From: Callorhinus ursinus
Taxonomy: Eukaryota > Chordata > Mammalia > Carnivora > Otariidae
Assembly (NCBI RefSeq): GCF_003265705.1
Contig: NW_020313288.1
Span: 1,550,615-1,614,614, forward strand
Direction: 5' to 3'
DNA length: 64,000 nucleotides
Numbering within the stretch: the stretch's first letter is position 1; each line of letters opens with the position of its first letter. Below, in pieces: positions 1-9,918 of this stretch. A model generated the notes under the pieces. It saw only the letters and a list, made by a program, of their open reading frames with translations, searched no databases and had not been told where the DNA came from. Position numbers and translations under genes: made by a program.

Positions 1-47
<47 letters not shown>
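1..47. repeat. (CA)n microsatellite
   Basis: Uninterrupted CA dinucleotide run at the left window edge. It probably continues outside the window. Confidence 0.98.
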
Positions 48-51
<4 letters not shown>

Positions 52-740
52 CTGATTTCTTCCCAGAGCTTGGAGCCTTCTGTCCCAGCACCCAGTTCTT
101 CCTGCCCTGCCTGCGCCGCCCCTCCCCCCAGACCCTTCCGGCCCAGAATCCACTTTTTCCAGGGGCTCCCGGGACCCCTCTCCCGCGGCAGGAGCGTGCT
201 TCCCTGGGCTCGAGCCCCCATCAGCGGAGATCCGAGAATCTCCAGGCCTCACACCTCCACCCCTTATGGTGGGGTTTGGGGTTGGTTGTTACCCGCCTAG
301 GAGCCTCTGCCGTCACCACTCAGATCTGGGTGGCCCCAGGAGATCCTCAGGGCAACCCCCCCCCCGTTTCTTCCCTTTCCCTGTGGCTGAAGTAGGAGCT
401 TGGGGAGGGGGCTCTGCTGTGACGCCCAGGCAAGCTGGAGGTCGGGGTGTGGGTTCTGGCCTGTGGGGGTGGGCAGGTGGGTTCAGGGGGCTCCTGCCTG
501 GACCTCTGTTTCCTCCTCTGAATAGGGGCACGCATCCATCTTTCAGCAAACATTTAGGAAGAACCAGGGGCAGAGTAGTGCCCTCACAGTGTCCTCAGTC
601 AAGACAATAAGCAAAACCGTGAATGGTCACGGTGATGTGTGCCCGATGCATAGAGTGGACATCCAGCAGCTTCTCCGGTGGCCTGGCTTGAGGATTCCTC
701 AGATCCAGGCACCGGAAGGGGCCCCACAGAGTCGGGACTC
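48..740. other. Gene-less stretch, moderately GC-rich
   Basis: Nothing coding is recognised. Positions 100-220 are C-rich with several CpGs. By synteny this may be the 5' intron or flank of TICAM1, but I cannot place an exon. Confidence 0.4.
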
Positions 741-742
741 GG

Positions 743-950
743 TGAATAAGAGCGGGGACCCTGGAGCCAGGCTGCCTGGTTTAAATCCCTGCCCCCTCAC
801 TTTCCACCTGTGTGACCCAGGGCAAGTGGCTCTACCTCTCTGTGCCTCCCTTTCTGATGTGCACAAAATAGTCCTAACTTCCAAGGTTGCCATGTGCTTC
901 ATCCGGTGCCCGCTGCATAGTAGGTGCTCAGTAAACACGTAGTGAACAAA
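743..950 (+). repeat. MIR SINE (ancient)
   Basis: Runs in order from 'ggagccaggctgcctgg' through the 'tgtgacccagggcaagt' core to 'tagtaggtgctcagtaaa', the typical layout of a sense mammalian-wide interspersed repeat. No target duplication is visible, as expected for its age. Confidence 0.8.
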
Positions 951-1119
951 TGTCCCTTCGGTCTCCTGCATATTTTTCAGGGACAGTCTGGCTATGTTTT
1001 GCCTTCCGTGTCTTGTAACATTTCTTAATCAGCCAAAAGGACTGAACGGCGCCTCGAGTCTGTGCCAGTCCTGGTGGGAGCAGATTAGACTTTTTGTCTT
1101 GCTGGGGAGAGGATTCAGC

Positions 1120-1700
1120 AGGAAACATTTATGGAGCGCTTACTGTGTGCCAGGTGCTGTTCTGTCCATTCATTGATTGATCCTGTCGATCAGTATTTAT
1201 TAAGCACCACCTGTGTGCCAGTCATTAATGCAGCTGTGAACAAGACAAATGAACATCCCTGTTTTAGCAGTGCTGACTCAGGTGGGAAGCGATGCTTTCT
1301 CAACAAAGTAAGTTGGGAAACCTATAGTGTCAGGTAAGGAGAAGTTGGAAGGAGAAAAATAAAGCAAGGAGTGTGCGGGAATGGGCTTCAGTTTTAGGCA
1401 GGGTGGCCAAGGTTGACCTTGATGAGGAAGTGACATTTGAGCTGAGACCTAAAGGAGGTTCAAAGGAGCTAGCCATCTGAGGAAGGGTGCCCTAGGCTGA
1501 GGGAACAGCCAATGCAAAGGCCCTGAGGCAGGATCAAGTGTGATATATTTAAGGAGCAGTGTGGTTGGAGGGGAGGGAGCGAGGGGGAGTGGGAGGAGGT
1601 GAGGGCGGGGAGGGGACAGGGGCCCACAGGGAGGACCCATCAAATGAGTCGTGTCTGAGACACCTCTGATTTCTCCGCCCTAATCACAAACCAGCTCTTC
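1120..1700 (+). repeat. Ancient LINE-like repeat fragment
   Basis: Contains the recurrent 'tactgtgtgccaggtgctgt' segment, then 'gacatttgagctgagacct' and a 'gggaacagccaatgcaaagg' segment. The same order recurs near 13.7, 15.0, 19.5, 40.6, 45.3 and 59.5 kb. This looks like L2/CR1-class sequence; the subfamily is not assigned. Confidence 0.5.
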
Positions 1701-1721
1701 CACATTTTCTGAATCAAGTAT

Positions 1722-2470
1722 TTGCGACCAAAGCCTAGGTGCCCTCCTTGCCTCCTACTGATCCTCTCGCTTTCTCCAAATTATCCACAAATCCAACTAT
1801 TCCCCACCTTCCTTGAGATCCCCACCTGGTCCAGCCCCCGGTCACTGCTTGCCGGAGCAGGTGGTCACCACCCAGGTCCCAGGCTCCTGCCCCTGCTCCC
1901 GCGTCCGTCCTCCCTGAAGCAGCCGCCAGAGGGCGCCCCTGAGCCCCTGAGTCAGGCCCCGCCCTCCTCTGCCCACAGCCCTCCGGGGCTCTCACCTCTC
2001 CGCTGGCCCCAAGGCCCACCGCACGTCCTGAACCCCTGTCCCTCTCTCCCCTTTCCTCACTTTGCTGCAGCCACACGGGCCTCCTCATTGTTCCTCCCAC
2101 ATGCCAGCCTCTGTCCTACGCCAGGACGTTTGCACGGGCTATTCCTTCTGCCTGAAACTTTCTTCCCCCAGGTCTGCACCGGAATCCCTCTCATCCCTCC
2201 TTCAGGTCTCAGCTCCCATTCGCTTCCTCCCAGAGGCCTCCCTGGCTCCTCAGTAGCCTTTCCCCGGTTCCTCACTACCACACCCTGTTTCATTTTCTTT
2301 ATGAACTTCTCATTCTCTGCAGTGGATCAGTCTCTCATCTATTATCGGTTTCCCCCAACTGGACTGTGAGCTCTGCGAGGGCAGGGGATCAGTGCATCTT
2401 GGGCTGCAACAGCACCTACCACAGGTCTTAACACATAGTAGATGCTCAACGAATATTTGCCCGACGCACG
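1722..2470 (+). repeat. L2-like 3' end with embedded CTCF-like motif
   Basis: The order is a 'gacgtttgcacgggctattcc' type segment, a 'ggcctccctggctcctcagt' segment, 'ctgtgagctctgcgagggca' and 'catagtagatgctcaacgaa', matching the usual L2 3' region in sense. A long open frame through it (1722-2369) has no recognisable protein and is taken as chance. Confidence 0.55.
1923..1937 (+). promoter_or_regulatory. CTCF-like motif
   Basis: CCGCCAGAGGGCGCC fits the CTCF core (CCAsyAGrkGGCrC). It lies inside a repeat whose relatives near 14.25 and 15.9 kb carry the same motif. Occupancy is untested. Confidence 0.5.
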
Positions 2471-2479
2471 GAGAGACGC

Positions 2480-3094
2480 TGGAGACTGTGGGAGAGGAGA
2501 GAGGGGGGAATGGGCATAAGCCAGATGTGGTTAAACATGTGTTAAGAAGAGGAAGAGAAAAAATAAGTTCTGCCCAATTTTATTTATTTATTCTTATGCG
2601 TTATTATGTTGTTATACTGAGCTCCTGCTCATGGGGAGGACCACGTTCTGGGTCTGAAGAAACTGACCTAAGTGGGCTCCACAAGTGGGCAGGTGGCAGA
2701 GCGAGGCCCCCACCCCTGTTGGTACTTTCGTCACAAGGCGTCCACGCTGTGGGCTGCGCGGTGGACTCTGCCCTGGAGGCCGTGGAGGGTGGGGCGGAAT
2801 GAGAGCCGGGTTTGTGGCAGGTAGGGGTGGGAGCTGGGCAGGGCAGGGTGGATGCGGAACACACTGGGGGGCCGGTCCTGGGAGTCGGGCAAAGCTGGTG
2901 CAGCCACTGTCAGGGCTCAGGCAGGTCGGTGGGGAGGTGGAAAACGGTTGTTTGGCTTCTGATATTTTCCAGGAATGCAGGCGGGGGTGGTCCTGTCTTG
3001 CTGCTTCTGAGCCTGGCTCACAGCCTGAGCCTTCCCTGGGGGGCCTCCAAGTCTGGTGGCTGCTGGAAGGGGGCAGGAGTCACGCCCACGGAGC
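2480..3094. other. Gene-less stretch, unassigned
   Basis: G-rich single-copy-looking sequence around 2680-3060. Open frames on both strands show no protein-like composition or recognisable motif. Confidence 0.4.
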
Positions 3095-3265
3095 ACCCAT
3101 GGAGTGCCAGGCACCCCTCCAACGGATTTACATGTGTGAGCCTCTTCAGTCCATGCTGACGCTAGCAGATAGGCCTTCTCATTGCACCCATTTCAGAGAT
3201 GAGAACACTGAGGCACCCGTGTACACATGGCCTGCCCTTCTAGCTTGGGAGTGGTGGAGCTGAGA
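3095..3265 (-). repeat. MIR SINE (ancient), antisense
   Basis: Reads 'ggagtgccaggcacc', then a 'cccatttcagagatgagaaca' type segment and 'ctgaggca', the reverse complement of a MIR core and tail. Confidence 0.7.
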
Positions 3266-3282
3266 TCGGAACCCCAAGGGCA

Positions 3283-3484
3283 CTTTTTTTTTAATTTTTT
3301 TTTAATTTATTTATTTGAGAGAGAGAGAGAATGAGAGATAGAGAGCACGAGAGGGAAGAGGGTCAGAGGGAGAAGCAGACTCCCCACTGAGCGGGGAGCC
3401 CGATGCGGGACTCGATCCCGGGACTCCAGGATCATGACCTGAGCCGAAGGCAGTCGCTTAACCAACTGAGCCACCCAGGCGCCC
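3283..3484 (-). mobile_element. CanSINE, full length
   Basis: Poly(T)/AAATAAAT tail, GA-rich body and tRNA-like head ending 'gccacccaggcgccc'. It is flanked by the target duplication accccaagggca at 3271-3282 and 3485-3496. Confidence 0.95.
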
Positions 3485-3669
3485 ACCCCAAGGGCATTTT
3501 TTGCCTACCAACCGCTCTCTCTTGCCCTGGAGGTGACTCATTTCAGGTGGGCGTCACATGGATGAGGCGGACGTGGGCCCTCAGACAAGGACAGCCACTG
3601 CTATGTTCTCGCTGACTACATTGTTGCGGGTGGTGGAGTTGGAGAACTCTTTTAGAATTTTTTTTCCTC

Positions 3670-3858
3670 TTATTTTTTTAAAGACTTTATTTATCTGAGA
3701 GAGCAAAAGAGAGTATGAGCTGGGGGGCGGGCAGAGGGAGAGGGAGAAGCAGACTCCCCACTGAGCAGAGAGCCCTATGTCAGGATTGATCCCCGGGATC
3801 ATGACCTAATCATGACCTTCAGGCCGACTTCCAACCGACTGAGTCACCCAGGCGCCCT
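3670..3858 (-). mobile_element. CanSINE
   Basis: Same head and tail structure as the element at 3.28 kb, with more divergence in the head. No clean target duplication is seen. Confidence 0.9.
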
Positions 3859-4040
3859 CAACTTTTTTTCCTTTTAATTTATTGACGTAAAACCTGAATT
3901 CAGAATAGGACACAAATCCAAAGTCAAACTTGATGAGTTTTCAGAGAGAACGCAGCACAAAACAGAACATGGCGTCCAGCGCCCCCCTCCCCCCGCCCTC
4001 TCCCAGGTGCTACGCTTCTGCACATTTTATCCGCTGTGCC

Positions 4041-4224
4041 TTTTTTTTTTTTTTTAAGATTTTATTTATTTTTTGAGAGAGAGAGAATGAGAGGGAAGAG
4101 GGTCAGAGGGAGAAGCAGACTCCCTGCTGAGCAGGGAGCCCGATGTGGGACTCGATCCCGGGACTCCAGGATCATGACCTGAGCCGAAGGCAGTCGCTCA
4201 ACCAACTGAGCCACCCAGGCGCCC
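4041..4224 (-). mobile_element. CanSINE, full length
   Basis: Flanked by the duplication ccgctgtgcc at 4031-4040 and 4225-4234. Little diverged from the 3.28 kb copy, so relatively young. Confidence 0.95.
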
Positions 4225-4234
4225 CCGCTGTGCC

Positions 4235-5090
4235 TTTTTATCTGTTAAAATTTGGAGGCCACATGCCAACACATCTGAGTTTTTCTTCTTTTAAGTTGTA
4301 TACACAGCTGCTCCCAGGAGTCCTCGGGAAGTGGAAAGAATGGTTGATCTGGGACTCGTTGCTGTTGAAGGGGGATATCAGACCATATTCCAAGTAGCGA
4401 TCTTGCTAATTTCAGAAAGACTTGAGGGTTGTGCAGGAGTTGATCTTGAATGTCATTTTTATCCCCTTACACAGCTGGTGGGGAGCTCACATCATAGCTA
4501 GGAGGAGCTATACGCCATCTCTGAGTCTTAGTGCTCACCTGCACCTCCTTTAGGTGTGTCCTGCATTAGCCTGCGTCCCAGTCCCCAGGTAGCCATGCTG
4601 CTTGGGAGCTCTGTGACCCTAGGCTACTTCGAGTGTCAAAGATGCTGATGATCCCAACCTTACTGGGTCGTGGTGCCAACGTCTAGACTCTTTGCTGTCC
4701 AACAGAAACATAAAGTGCAGTGCTTATGCCATTTTGCACTTCCTAGCAGCTATGTTAACAAAAGGAAAAAGTGAAACAAGTCAAATTCATTCTCTCGATA
4801 CATTGTATCTATCACAATAGAGCCAACGTGTAACCGATATCAAACATTACTAATGAGGTATCTCGCCTATCTTTGTGTGTGGGGGCTAATTCTTCAAAAT
4901 CTGGTGTGTATTTTACCACGCTGTATTTTCATCAGTTTCAGAGCGAAATCTGACCTTTCTAGAACAAGACTGTGTTTAACAGGGAGAGAATATTTCATGC
5001 TGCCTTGGCTTATCAATTTCAATTTCGATTAATTAAAAATGAACCCAGTTTAAAATTCGGTTTCTCCTTAGAAGGAGTGGCTACATTTTT
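4235..5090. other. Gene-less AT-richer stretch
   Basis: No gene or confident repeat family is recognised. Old degenerate repeat sequence is likely. Confidence 0.4.
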
Positions 5091-5094
5091 AATG

Positions 5095-5472
5095 CTCAGT
5101 AGCGACACGTTGCTGCCTTAAAATGCAGACGGGACGGCTTACACACCAGAAATGTATTTTCTCAGGGCTCAGGAGGCTGGCAGTCTGAGATCAAGCCGTG
5201 GACAGGTTTGGTTCCTTCCAAGGTGTCTCTCCTGGGCGTGTGGACGCCGTGTCCTCACGGGTCATGACTCCGTGCACGTCTGTGTCCTCCCCTCCTCTTC
5301 TTGCAAGGACACCAGTCACTCTGGGTTAGGACCCACCCTAATGATATCATTTTAACTTCAGCACCCCTGTAAAGACTCTATTCCCAAATGCACGTCACAT
5401 TCTGAGGTCCCGGGGGTTAGGGCTCCAACCTGTGAATTCTTCAGGGGGACACAGTTCAGCCAGTAACAGCCC
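5095..5472. repeat. Old interspersed repeat (LTR/DNA-transposon type, unnamed)
   Basis: Contains 'aggaggctggcagtctgaga', 'aaggacaccagtcactctgg', 'aggacccaccctaatga' and 'cacattctgaggt' in the order of a common ancient mammalian repeat. A partial relative lies at 29.94-30.07 kb. I am not certain of the family name. Confidence 0.5.
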
Positions 5473-5644
5473 GTTATGCTTCACAATAATTATATGGGCT
5501 TGAGAGAGAGGCTTTGGGTTGTGTGGTTACGTACATGGATGCCAAATAGCTGTGACTCGCCGTGTCATCTTAGTCAAGCTTGCCCCTCCAAATGGGACAA
5601 AAATCAAGCCTGTTTCCCGTAAAGGTCCAGGAAGTGAATATTTT

Positions 5645-5815
5645 CAGCGCTAAGGGCCACACAGTCACTGCTGCGGCCCCTCAGTAATGGACAGTGGCCA
5701 TGCACTGCTGTGTGCCAGAAAATACGAAAACAGCCCAGTGACCTCTGTCCAAGGCAGTTATGCACAGTGTCCTGAGTGTCATTGGTCTCTGTTCTAGGCA
5801 GTTATGTGCAGTTGT
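5645..5815. repeat. hAT-Charlie-like DNA transposon relic
   Basis: Has 'gtgaatattttcagcgc', 'taagggccacacagtc' and repeated 'ggcagttatg' segments resembling MER-type hAT relics. A better preserved relative is at 45.5-45.7 kb. Confidence 0.4.
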
Positions 5816-5819
5816 GGCT

Positions 5820-5922
5820 TATTTATTTTTTTAACTAATCTCTACACCCAACATGGGGCTTGAACTCACGACCCGGAGATCAAGAGTCACATGCTCTATC
5901 AATAGAGCCACCCAGGCGCCCC
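5820..5922 (-). mobile_element. Short CanSINE variant
   Basis: About 100 bp with 'taatctctacacccaacatg', 'gaactcacgacc', 'agatcaagagtcacatgctc' and 'gagccacccaggcgcccc'. It keeps the tRNA-like head but lacks the GA-rich body of the longer class. Similar copies occur at 13.0, 19.06, 26.5 and 37.54 kb. Confidence 0.85.
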
Positions 5923-5949
5923 ATCATCAAGCCAATCTTGATTAAAAAA

Positions 5950-6110
5950 AAAAAATCTGCAGGAGGCTAGGGAGTGAGCTGCGGGTTTACCTGGCAAAAG
6001 CGTTGCAGGCAGCGGGAAGAGCCAGTATAAAGGCCCTGAGGTAGGACCGTGCCTGGAGATTTTGAAGAACAGCAAGAAGACCAATGGCCTAGAGTAAGTC
6101 CTCAATTAAG
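5950..6110 (+). repeat. Ancient LINE-like repeat fragment
   Basis: Contains 'ggaagagccagtataaaggc', 'cctgaggtaggacc' and 'gaacagcaagaagaccaatg', the same segment order as at 14.0 kb. Confidence 0.45.
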
Positions 6111-6116
6111 GGGATC

Positions 6117-6205
6117 CACTAGGTTATATATTATAGATATGCATACCCACGTTATTGCCCTATTATGTATATATTATATATACATATTATATATAAATAT
6201 CATGC
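6117..6205. repeat. AT-rich low-complexity tract
   Basis: Imperfect TA/TATAT-rich stretch; an unstable microsatellite-like region. Confidence 0.8.
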
Positions 6206-6469
6206 CCACTGGACTGTTAGCTCTAAGAGGAAAGAGTCTGTTTCTGTTTTCTTTCTCTGTCCTGGTATGTTCAGTGGTGCCCAATACTTGGCAGATGCTG
6301 GAAAATTGCTCCTTGAAGGAATGTTTCCCTTCCTCTTTCTTACACATTTCATTACTTATCACGTAACAAATATGTTTGGAGTTTTTACTCCACAGATTGC
6401 ATATTGGCCCACCTTTTTCTTCTTCTTCTTCTTCTTTAAGCTCACAAGGTCTCTTAAAAATATTTGAGG

Positions 6470-6668
6470 GGTGCCTAGGTGGCACAGTTGATTGAGCGTC
6501 TGACTTTTGGTTTCGGCTCAGGTTGTGGTCTCAGGGTCATGAGATCGAGCCCCGCGTGGGGCTCTGCACTCAGCGTGGAGTCTGCTTGAGGTTCTCTCTC
6601 CTTTCCCTCTGCCCCTCCCCCTGCTCAGGCGCTCTCTCTTTCTTTCCCAAATAAATAAATCTTTTTTT
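6470..6668 (+). mobile_element. CanSINE, sense, with second SINE in its tail
   Basis: Starts 'ggggtgcctaggtggcac' and ends 'caaataaataaatctttt'. The tail is interrupted by the antisense CanSINE at 6670-6864, after which 'aaataaatcttttttt' resumes. Confidence 0.9.
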
Positions 6669-6669
6669 T

Positions 6670-6864
6670 AATAAAGATTTTTATTTATTTATTTATTGAG
6701 AGAGAGAGAATGGTAGAGAGAGACCATGAGAGGGAAGAAGGTCAGAGGGAGAAGCAGACCCCCCTCTGAGCAGGGAGCCCGATGTGGGACTCGATCCCGG
6801 GACTCCAGGATCATGACCCGAGCCGAAGGCAGTCACTAAACCAACTGAGCCACCCAGGCGCCCT
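6670..6864 (-). mobile_element. CanSINE inserted in the tail of another CanSINE
   Basis: Full antisense copy ending 'cacccaggcgccc', followed by a repeat of the host tail. With 6470-6668 it forms an inverted pair able to fold back. Confidence 0.92.
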
Positions 6865-7069
6865 AAATAAATCTTTTTTTAAAAAAAGTTATTTGCATTG
6901 ATTGCCAGCTTGGCAAACTTAGCAGTTTCCTGAAACTCTGCATTTCTGGCTTCTCTTGAAGTATTAGCTGATGTGGTCCTGTGGAGTTGTTTTTCCTCAT
7001 GGCAATACACATAAGTCACAGCCACCACATTTAGACAAGTCTAAGGTGGTTCAAAATTTTCAGATCCCA

Positions 7070-7590
7070 CCTCCCTCCGTGTGAAAGCCCAAGTCCTCCC
7101 CCAATGGCCCACACAGCCCTGCAGGACCCACCGGGTCCCCTCCCTGCCCTCCCCTCCTCCCTCTCTCCCCCTCACTCACTCGGCCAAGTGGGCATCCTCG
7201 CTGCTCCTCCATCACTCTGGGCTGGTCCTGCCCCAGGGCCTTTGCTCATGCTGTTCCCTCTGTCTAGAACTCTCTTCCCTCAGATGTCCCCCTGGGTCAC
7301 ATTTGTATGTCCTGTTGAAATCTCTCTTGTCATCAAGGCCTTCTTGAACCACATTGTTTAAAACTGTGAACACCCCATCCCTGATTCTTGGGGTTCATGA
7401 CCCTCCTTCCCTCCTCATGTTTCTCTGTAACATTTATTCCCAGCTGATGTGCTGTGAATGTCACTCACTTGTTGGTTGTCTGTCCTCCACAGGAGGAAGT
7501 CAGCTGCATTTGGAGGGGGGGGGGTCTGTGCCATTTCACCCCCCACCAAGTCTTCATGTCAGCATCTTGGGCCACTTGTATTTCTGAAAC
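7070..7590 (+). repeat. L2-like 3' end
   Basis: Has 'cccagggcctttgctcatgc', 'tgttccctctgtctagaact' and 'aaggccttcttgaaccac' in the order of the L2 3' region. The overlapping open frames are explained by this repeat. Confidence 0.55.
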
Positions 7591-7899
7591 GGCCAGACAG
7601 CCACTCGCCTCTCTACATCCTTCCCCCAAGTGCCACCCCCTCTACTCCTTCTTGGCCGCTTCTCTTCTGCCCTGCTTCCGGGGTCAGCTCAGTCCTGTCC
7701 CCCCGGCACTTCTGCCCCCAGTGCTGGCTCTCCCCATGCTCTCTCTGGCCTGCATCTGACCTTCCTAGAATCTTTGACCTTGGCCCTGGTGCCCCAGTGG
7801 CTCACAACTACTCAAAATGGATTTAAAAAAAAAAATCCTGAATCATTTTTGCACTGAGGTCTGTGATTCATGGTCTGTGATCCATGAGTCAGCCTTTGC

Positions 7900-8137
7900 T
7901 CTAGACCAGGATCCTCAATGTCAGCACTGAGCAATACTTGGGGCTGGGTCATTCTCTGTCGGGGTGCTGTCCTGGGCACTGCTCAGGGGAGGGGGAGTGA
8001 GCCTTGGCCCCCATCTACTTGATGCCAGGCACACCTTTCCCTGCGGTCGTGACAACCATCGATGTCCCCAGACATTGCCAAGGGTGGGGGTGGTTGGTGG
8101 TCAGAGGTGTTCTTGGTTGAGAAGCACTGCTCTAGGC
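7900..8137 (+). repeat. MER5A-like hAT DNA transposon relic
   Basis: Contains 'gacaaccatcgatgtcccca', 'gacattgcca' and ends 'ggttgagaagcactgctcta', the typical MER5A terminal region. Relatives are at 57.48 and 58.19 kb. Confidence 0.7.
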
Positions 8138-8245
8138 TCTGGGGGTGTCGTTGTGGGCACTAGGGTGGACCAGACAGAAGTCTCAGCCCAGCTGAAGGGC
8201 ATATAAAGTGTTCTCAGTCTCCTGGAATGGATCTGAAATGGCGGT

Positions 8246-8277
<32 letters not shown>

Positions 8278-8379
8278 TCTAAGTCTGAATATGACGTGCT
8301 TTGAGCACCTGGTGACCTCAGTTATAGGATTTGGAATACTCTCCCTAGCATCCTGTTGTGTGCCCTTGTGAAAGGGCCT

Positions 8380-8577
8380 TTTTATTTTTTTAAGATTTAA
8401 TTTGTTTATTTGAGGGACAGAGTGAGCGAGAGAGGGAACACAAGCTGGGGGAGTGGGAGAGGGAGAAGCAGGCTCCCTGCCGAGCAGGGAGCCCGATGCG
8501 GGACTCGGTCCCAGGACCCTGGGATCATGACCTGAGCCGAAGGCAGACACTTCACCGACTGAGCCACCCAGGTGCCC
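8380..8577 (-). mobile_element. CanSINE, full length
   Basis: Ends 'cacccaggtgcccc'. Flanks are similar (gaaagggcc before, gaaaggcc after), consistent with a slightly decayed target duplication. Confidence 0.93.
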
Positions 8578-8639
8578 CGAAAGGCCTTTTTCTGTGCCTG
8601 TTTTTTTCATCCACAGCATTGGGAGGATATGAGTTCTAG

Positions 8640-9050
8640 CCGCATTCATTCATTCCACAAGCTTAGGTCCCCACTCTGTGGTTCAGCAACCCAGCAGGGT
8701 TAGGAGAGGCTCAGCCCCATCCACGGGTGCCAGGAAGCAGACAGCAAATGCAAAAAGTCTAACACACGAGAAAAGTTCACCCAGTGACATGCTGGGGGGA
8801 ACAAGGTGACGTGGGAGAGACAGACTGGCAAGGGCAGCGGCGTCGTGCAGGGCCGCGGAGATGGCGCCATTGTGCCTGAGAGCTGAATGATGAGACTAGC
8901 GTCCCTCAGGCAAAGGTCTGAGGAAGGAGCACTCCAAGCAGAGGGAACAGCACTTGCAAGGAGCCCGAGGTAGGAACCAGCTTGGCATTTGTTGAGACAT
9001 GGAGAGCAAGGAATAGTCTCCAAATGGCTTGGCAGCACCATCAGGCCTGG
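8640..9050 (+). repeat. Ancient LINE-like repeat fragment
   Basis: Contains 'gggaacagcacttgcaagga' and 'gcccgaggtagg', matching the recurrent repeat of 1.1, 14.0 and 45.3 kb. Confidence 0.45.
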
Positions 9051-9429
9051 AGGTGGCTCCCAGCAATTGTTAGTTCCTCACGCTAACATCACTACCTGGA
9101 GCCCCTATAGCTGTGTAGTGTAAATGACCCCAGGACATCGTGGTTTAAAAACCACAAACATGTATCATCTCAGACAGTTCCTGGGTGTCAGGAATCTGGA
9201 GGAAGATGAGTTGGGTGGCTCTGGCTTAGAAGCTCTCGCGGGGTCGCGGTTAAGCTGTTGGCCGGCGGCTGCCTCACCTGAAGGCTCGACCGGGGCCGGA
9301 GTTGCCAGGAGGCCAGGATGTTCCCTCTGCCTACTGACTTCTGGTCATCAGGCTCAGAACTTTCCCTATGTGAAGGCAGCACAATTCCCTGAAACAATCC
9401 CACAAGTGAGCTTATTATTATTCCCAATA

Positions 9430-9590
9430 GGCAGTATAGTTTTGTGGTTGGGCACTCAGCCTCTGGAGCCAGATTTCATGGATTCAGATCCCAGCTGTCA
9501 CCCACGGGCTGTGTGACTTTGGGCAAGTGACTTCCCTTTTCTGGCATGCTTTTTTTCACATGCAAACGGGGAAAATAGTAGGGTCTACCT
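9430..9590 (+). repeat. MIR SINE (ancient)
   Basis: Reads 'ggcactcagcctctggagcc' then 'ctgtgtgactttgggcaagt' and 'acttcccttttct', a well-preserved sense MIR just upstream of the TICAM1 coding exon. Confidence 0.8.
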
Positions 9591-9759
9591 TTTGGGTGAC
9601 ACCAGGCAAGTGTTGGCTGCTCTCATCTTGCAGAGGAGGAAATGGAGGCAGGGGGAGGTGACACACCTTTCCCCAGGTCACCCTGATAGGTGGTGGTGGC
9701 ACTGGAAAGTGGGCAGGTGGGGGTGTCTGGGCCACCTCCCAGAGCTATCCCCTCTCTGG

Positions 9760-9918
9760 AAGTGACTGTGTCTCTCTTGCTTCACAGGTCTACTGCAGTG
9801 TCCCCCATGAGACTCGGAATGGTGAGCACGTAGGTGAGCATGCAGGAAGGCAGGTGGTGTGGAACATGCCTCCACCACCCAGTGCTTCTGCTGCCCACGG
9901 CCGCACTCACCTATGCCC
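9760..9918 (+). other. TICAM1: Probable splice acceptor and 5' UTR of the TICAM1 coding exon
   Basis: A pyrimidine-rich run, 'ctctcttgcttcacag', ends with AG at 9786-9787. A second candidate AG lies at 9797-9798. In mammals TICAM1 has a non-coding first exon and one coding exon, so an acceptor is expected here. The following ~130 nt would be 5' UTR. The exact AG needs RNA data. Confidence 0.6.

Noticed and set aside
1722..2369. 215-residue plus-strand open frame
   Set aside because: Falls in an L2-like repeat, is Pro/Ser/Leu-rich by composition, and has no recognisable domain.
5820..5922. tRNA gene
   Set aside because: The tRNA-like head is that of a CanSINE; no complete cloverleaf or terminator.
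1..9700. PLIN3 exons expected beyond TICAM1 by synteny
   Set aside because: No perilipin-like coding segment is seen; the gene is probably left of the window.
9859..9918. 20-residue N-terminal extension of TRIF
   Set aside because: It would start at GTG. The family start is the ATG at 9919.
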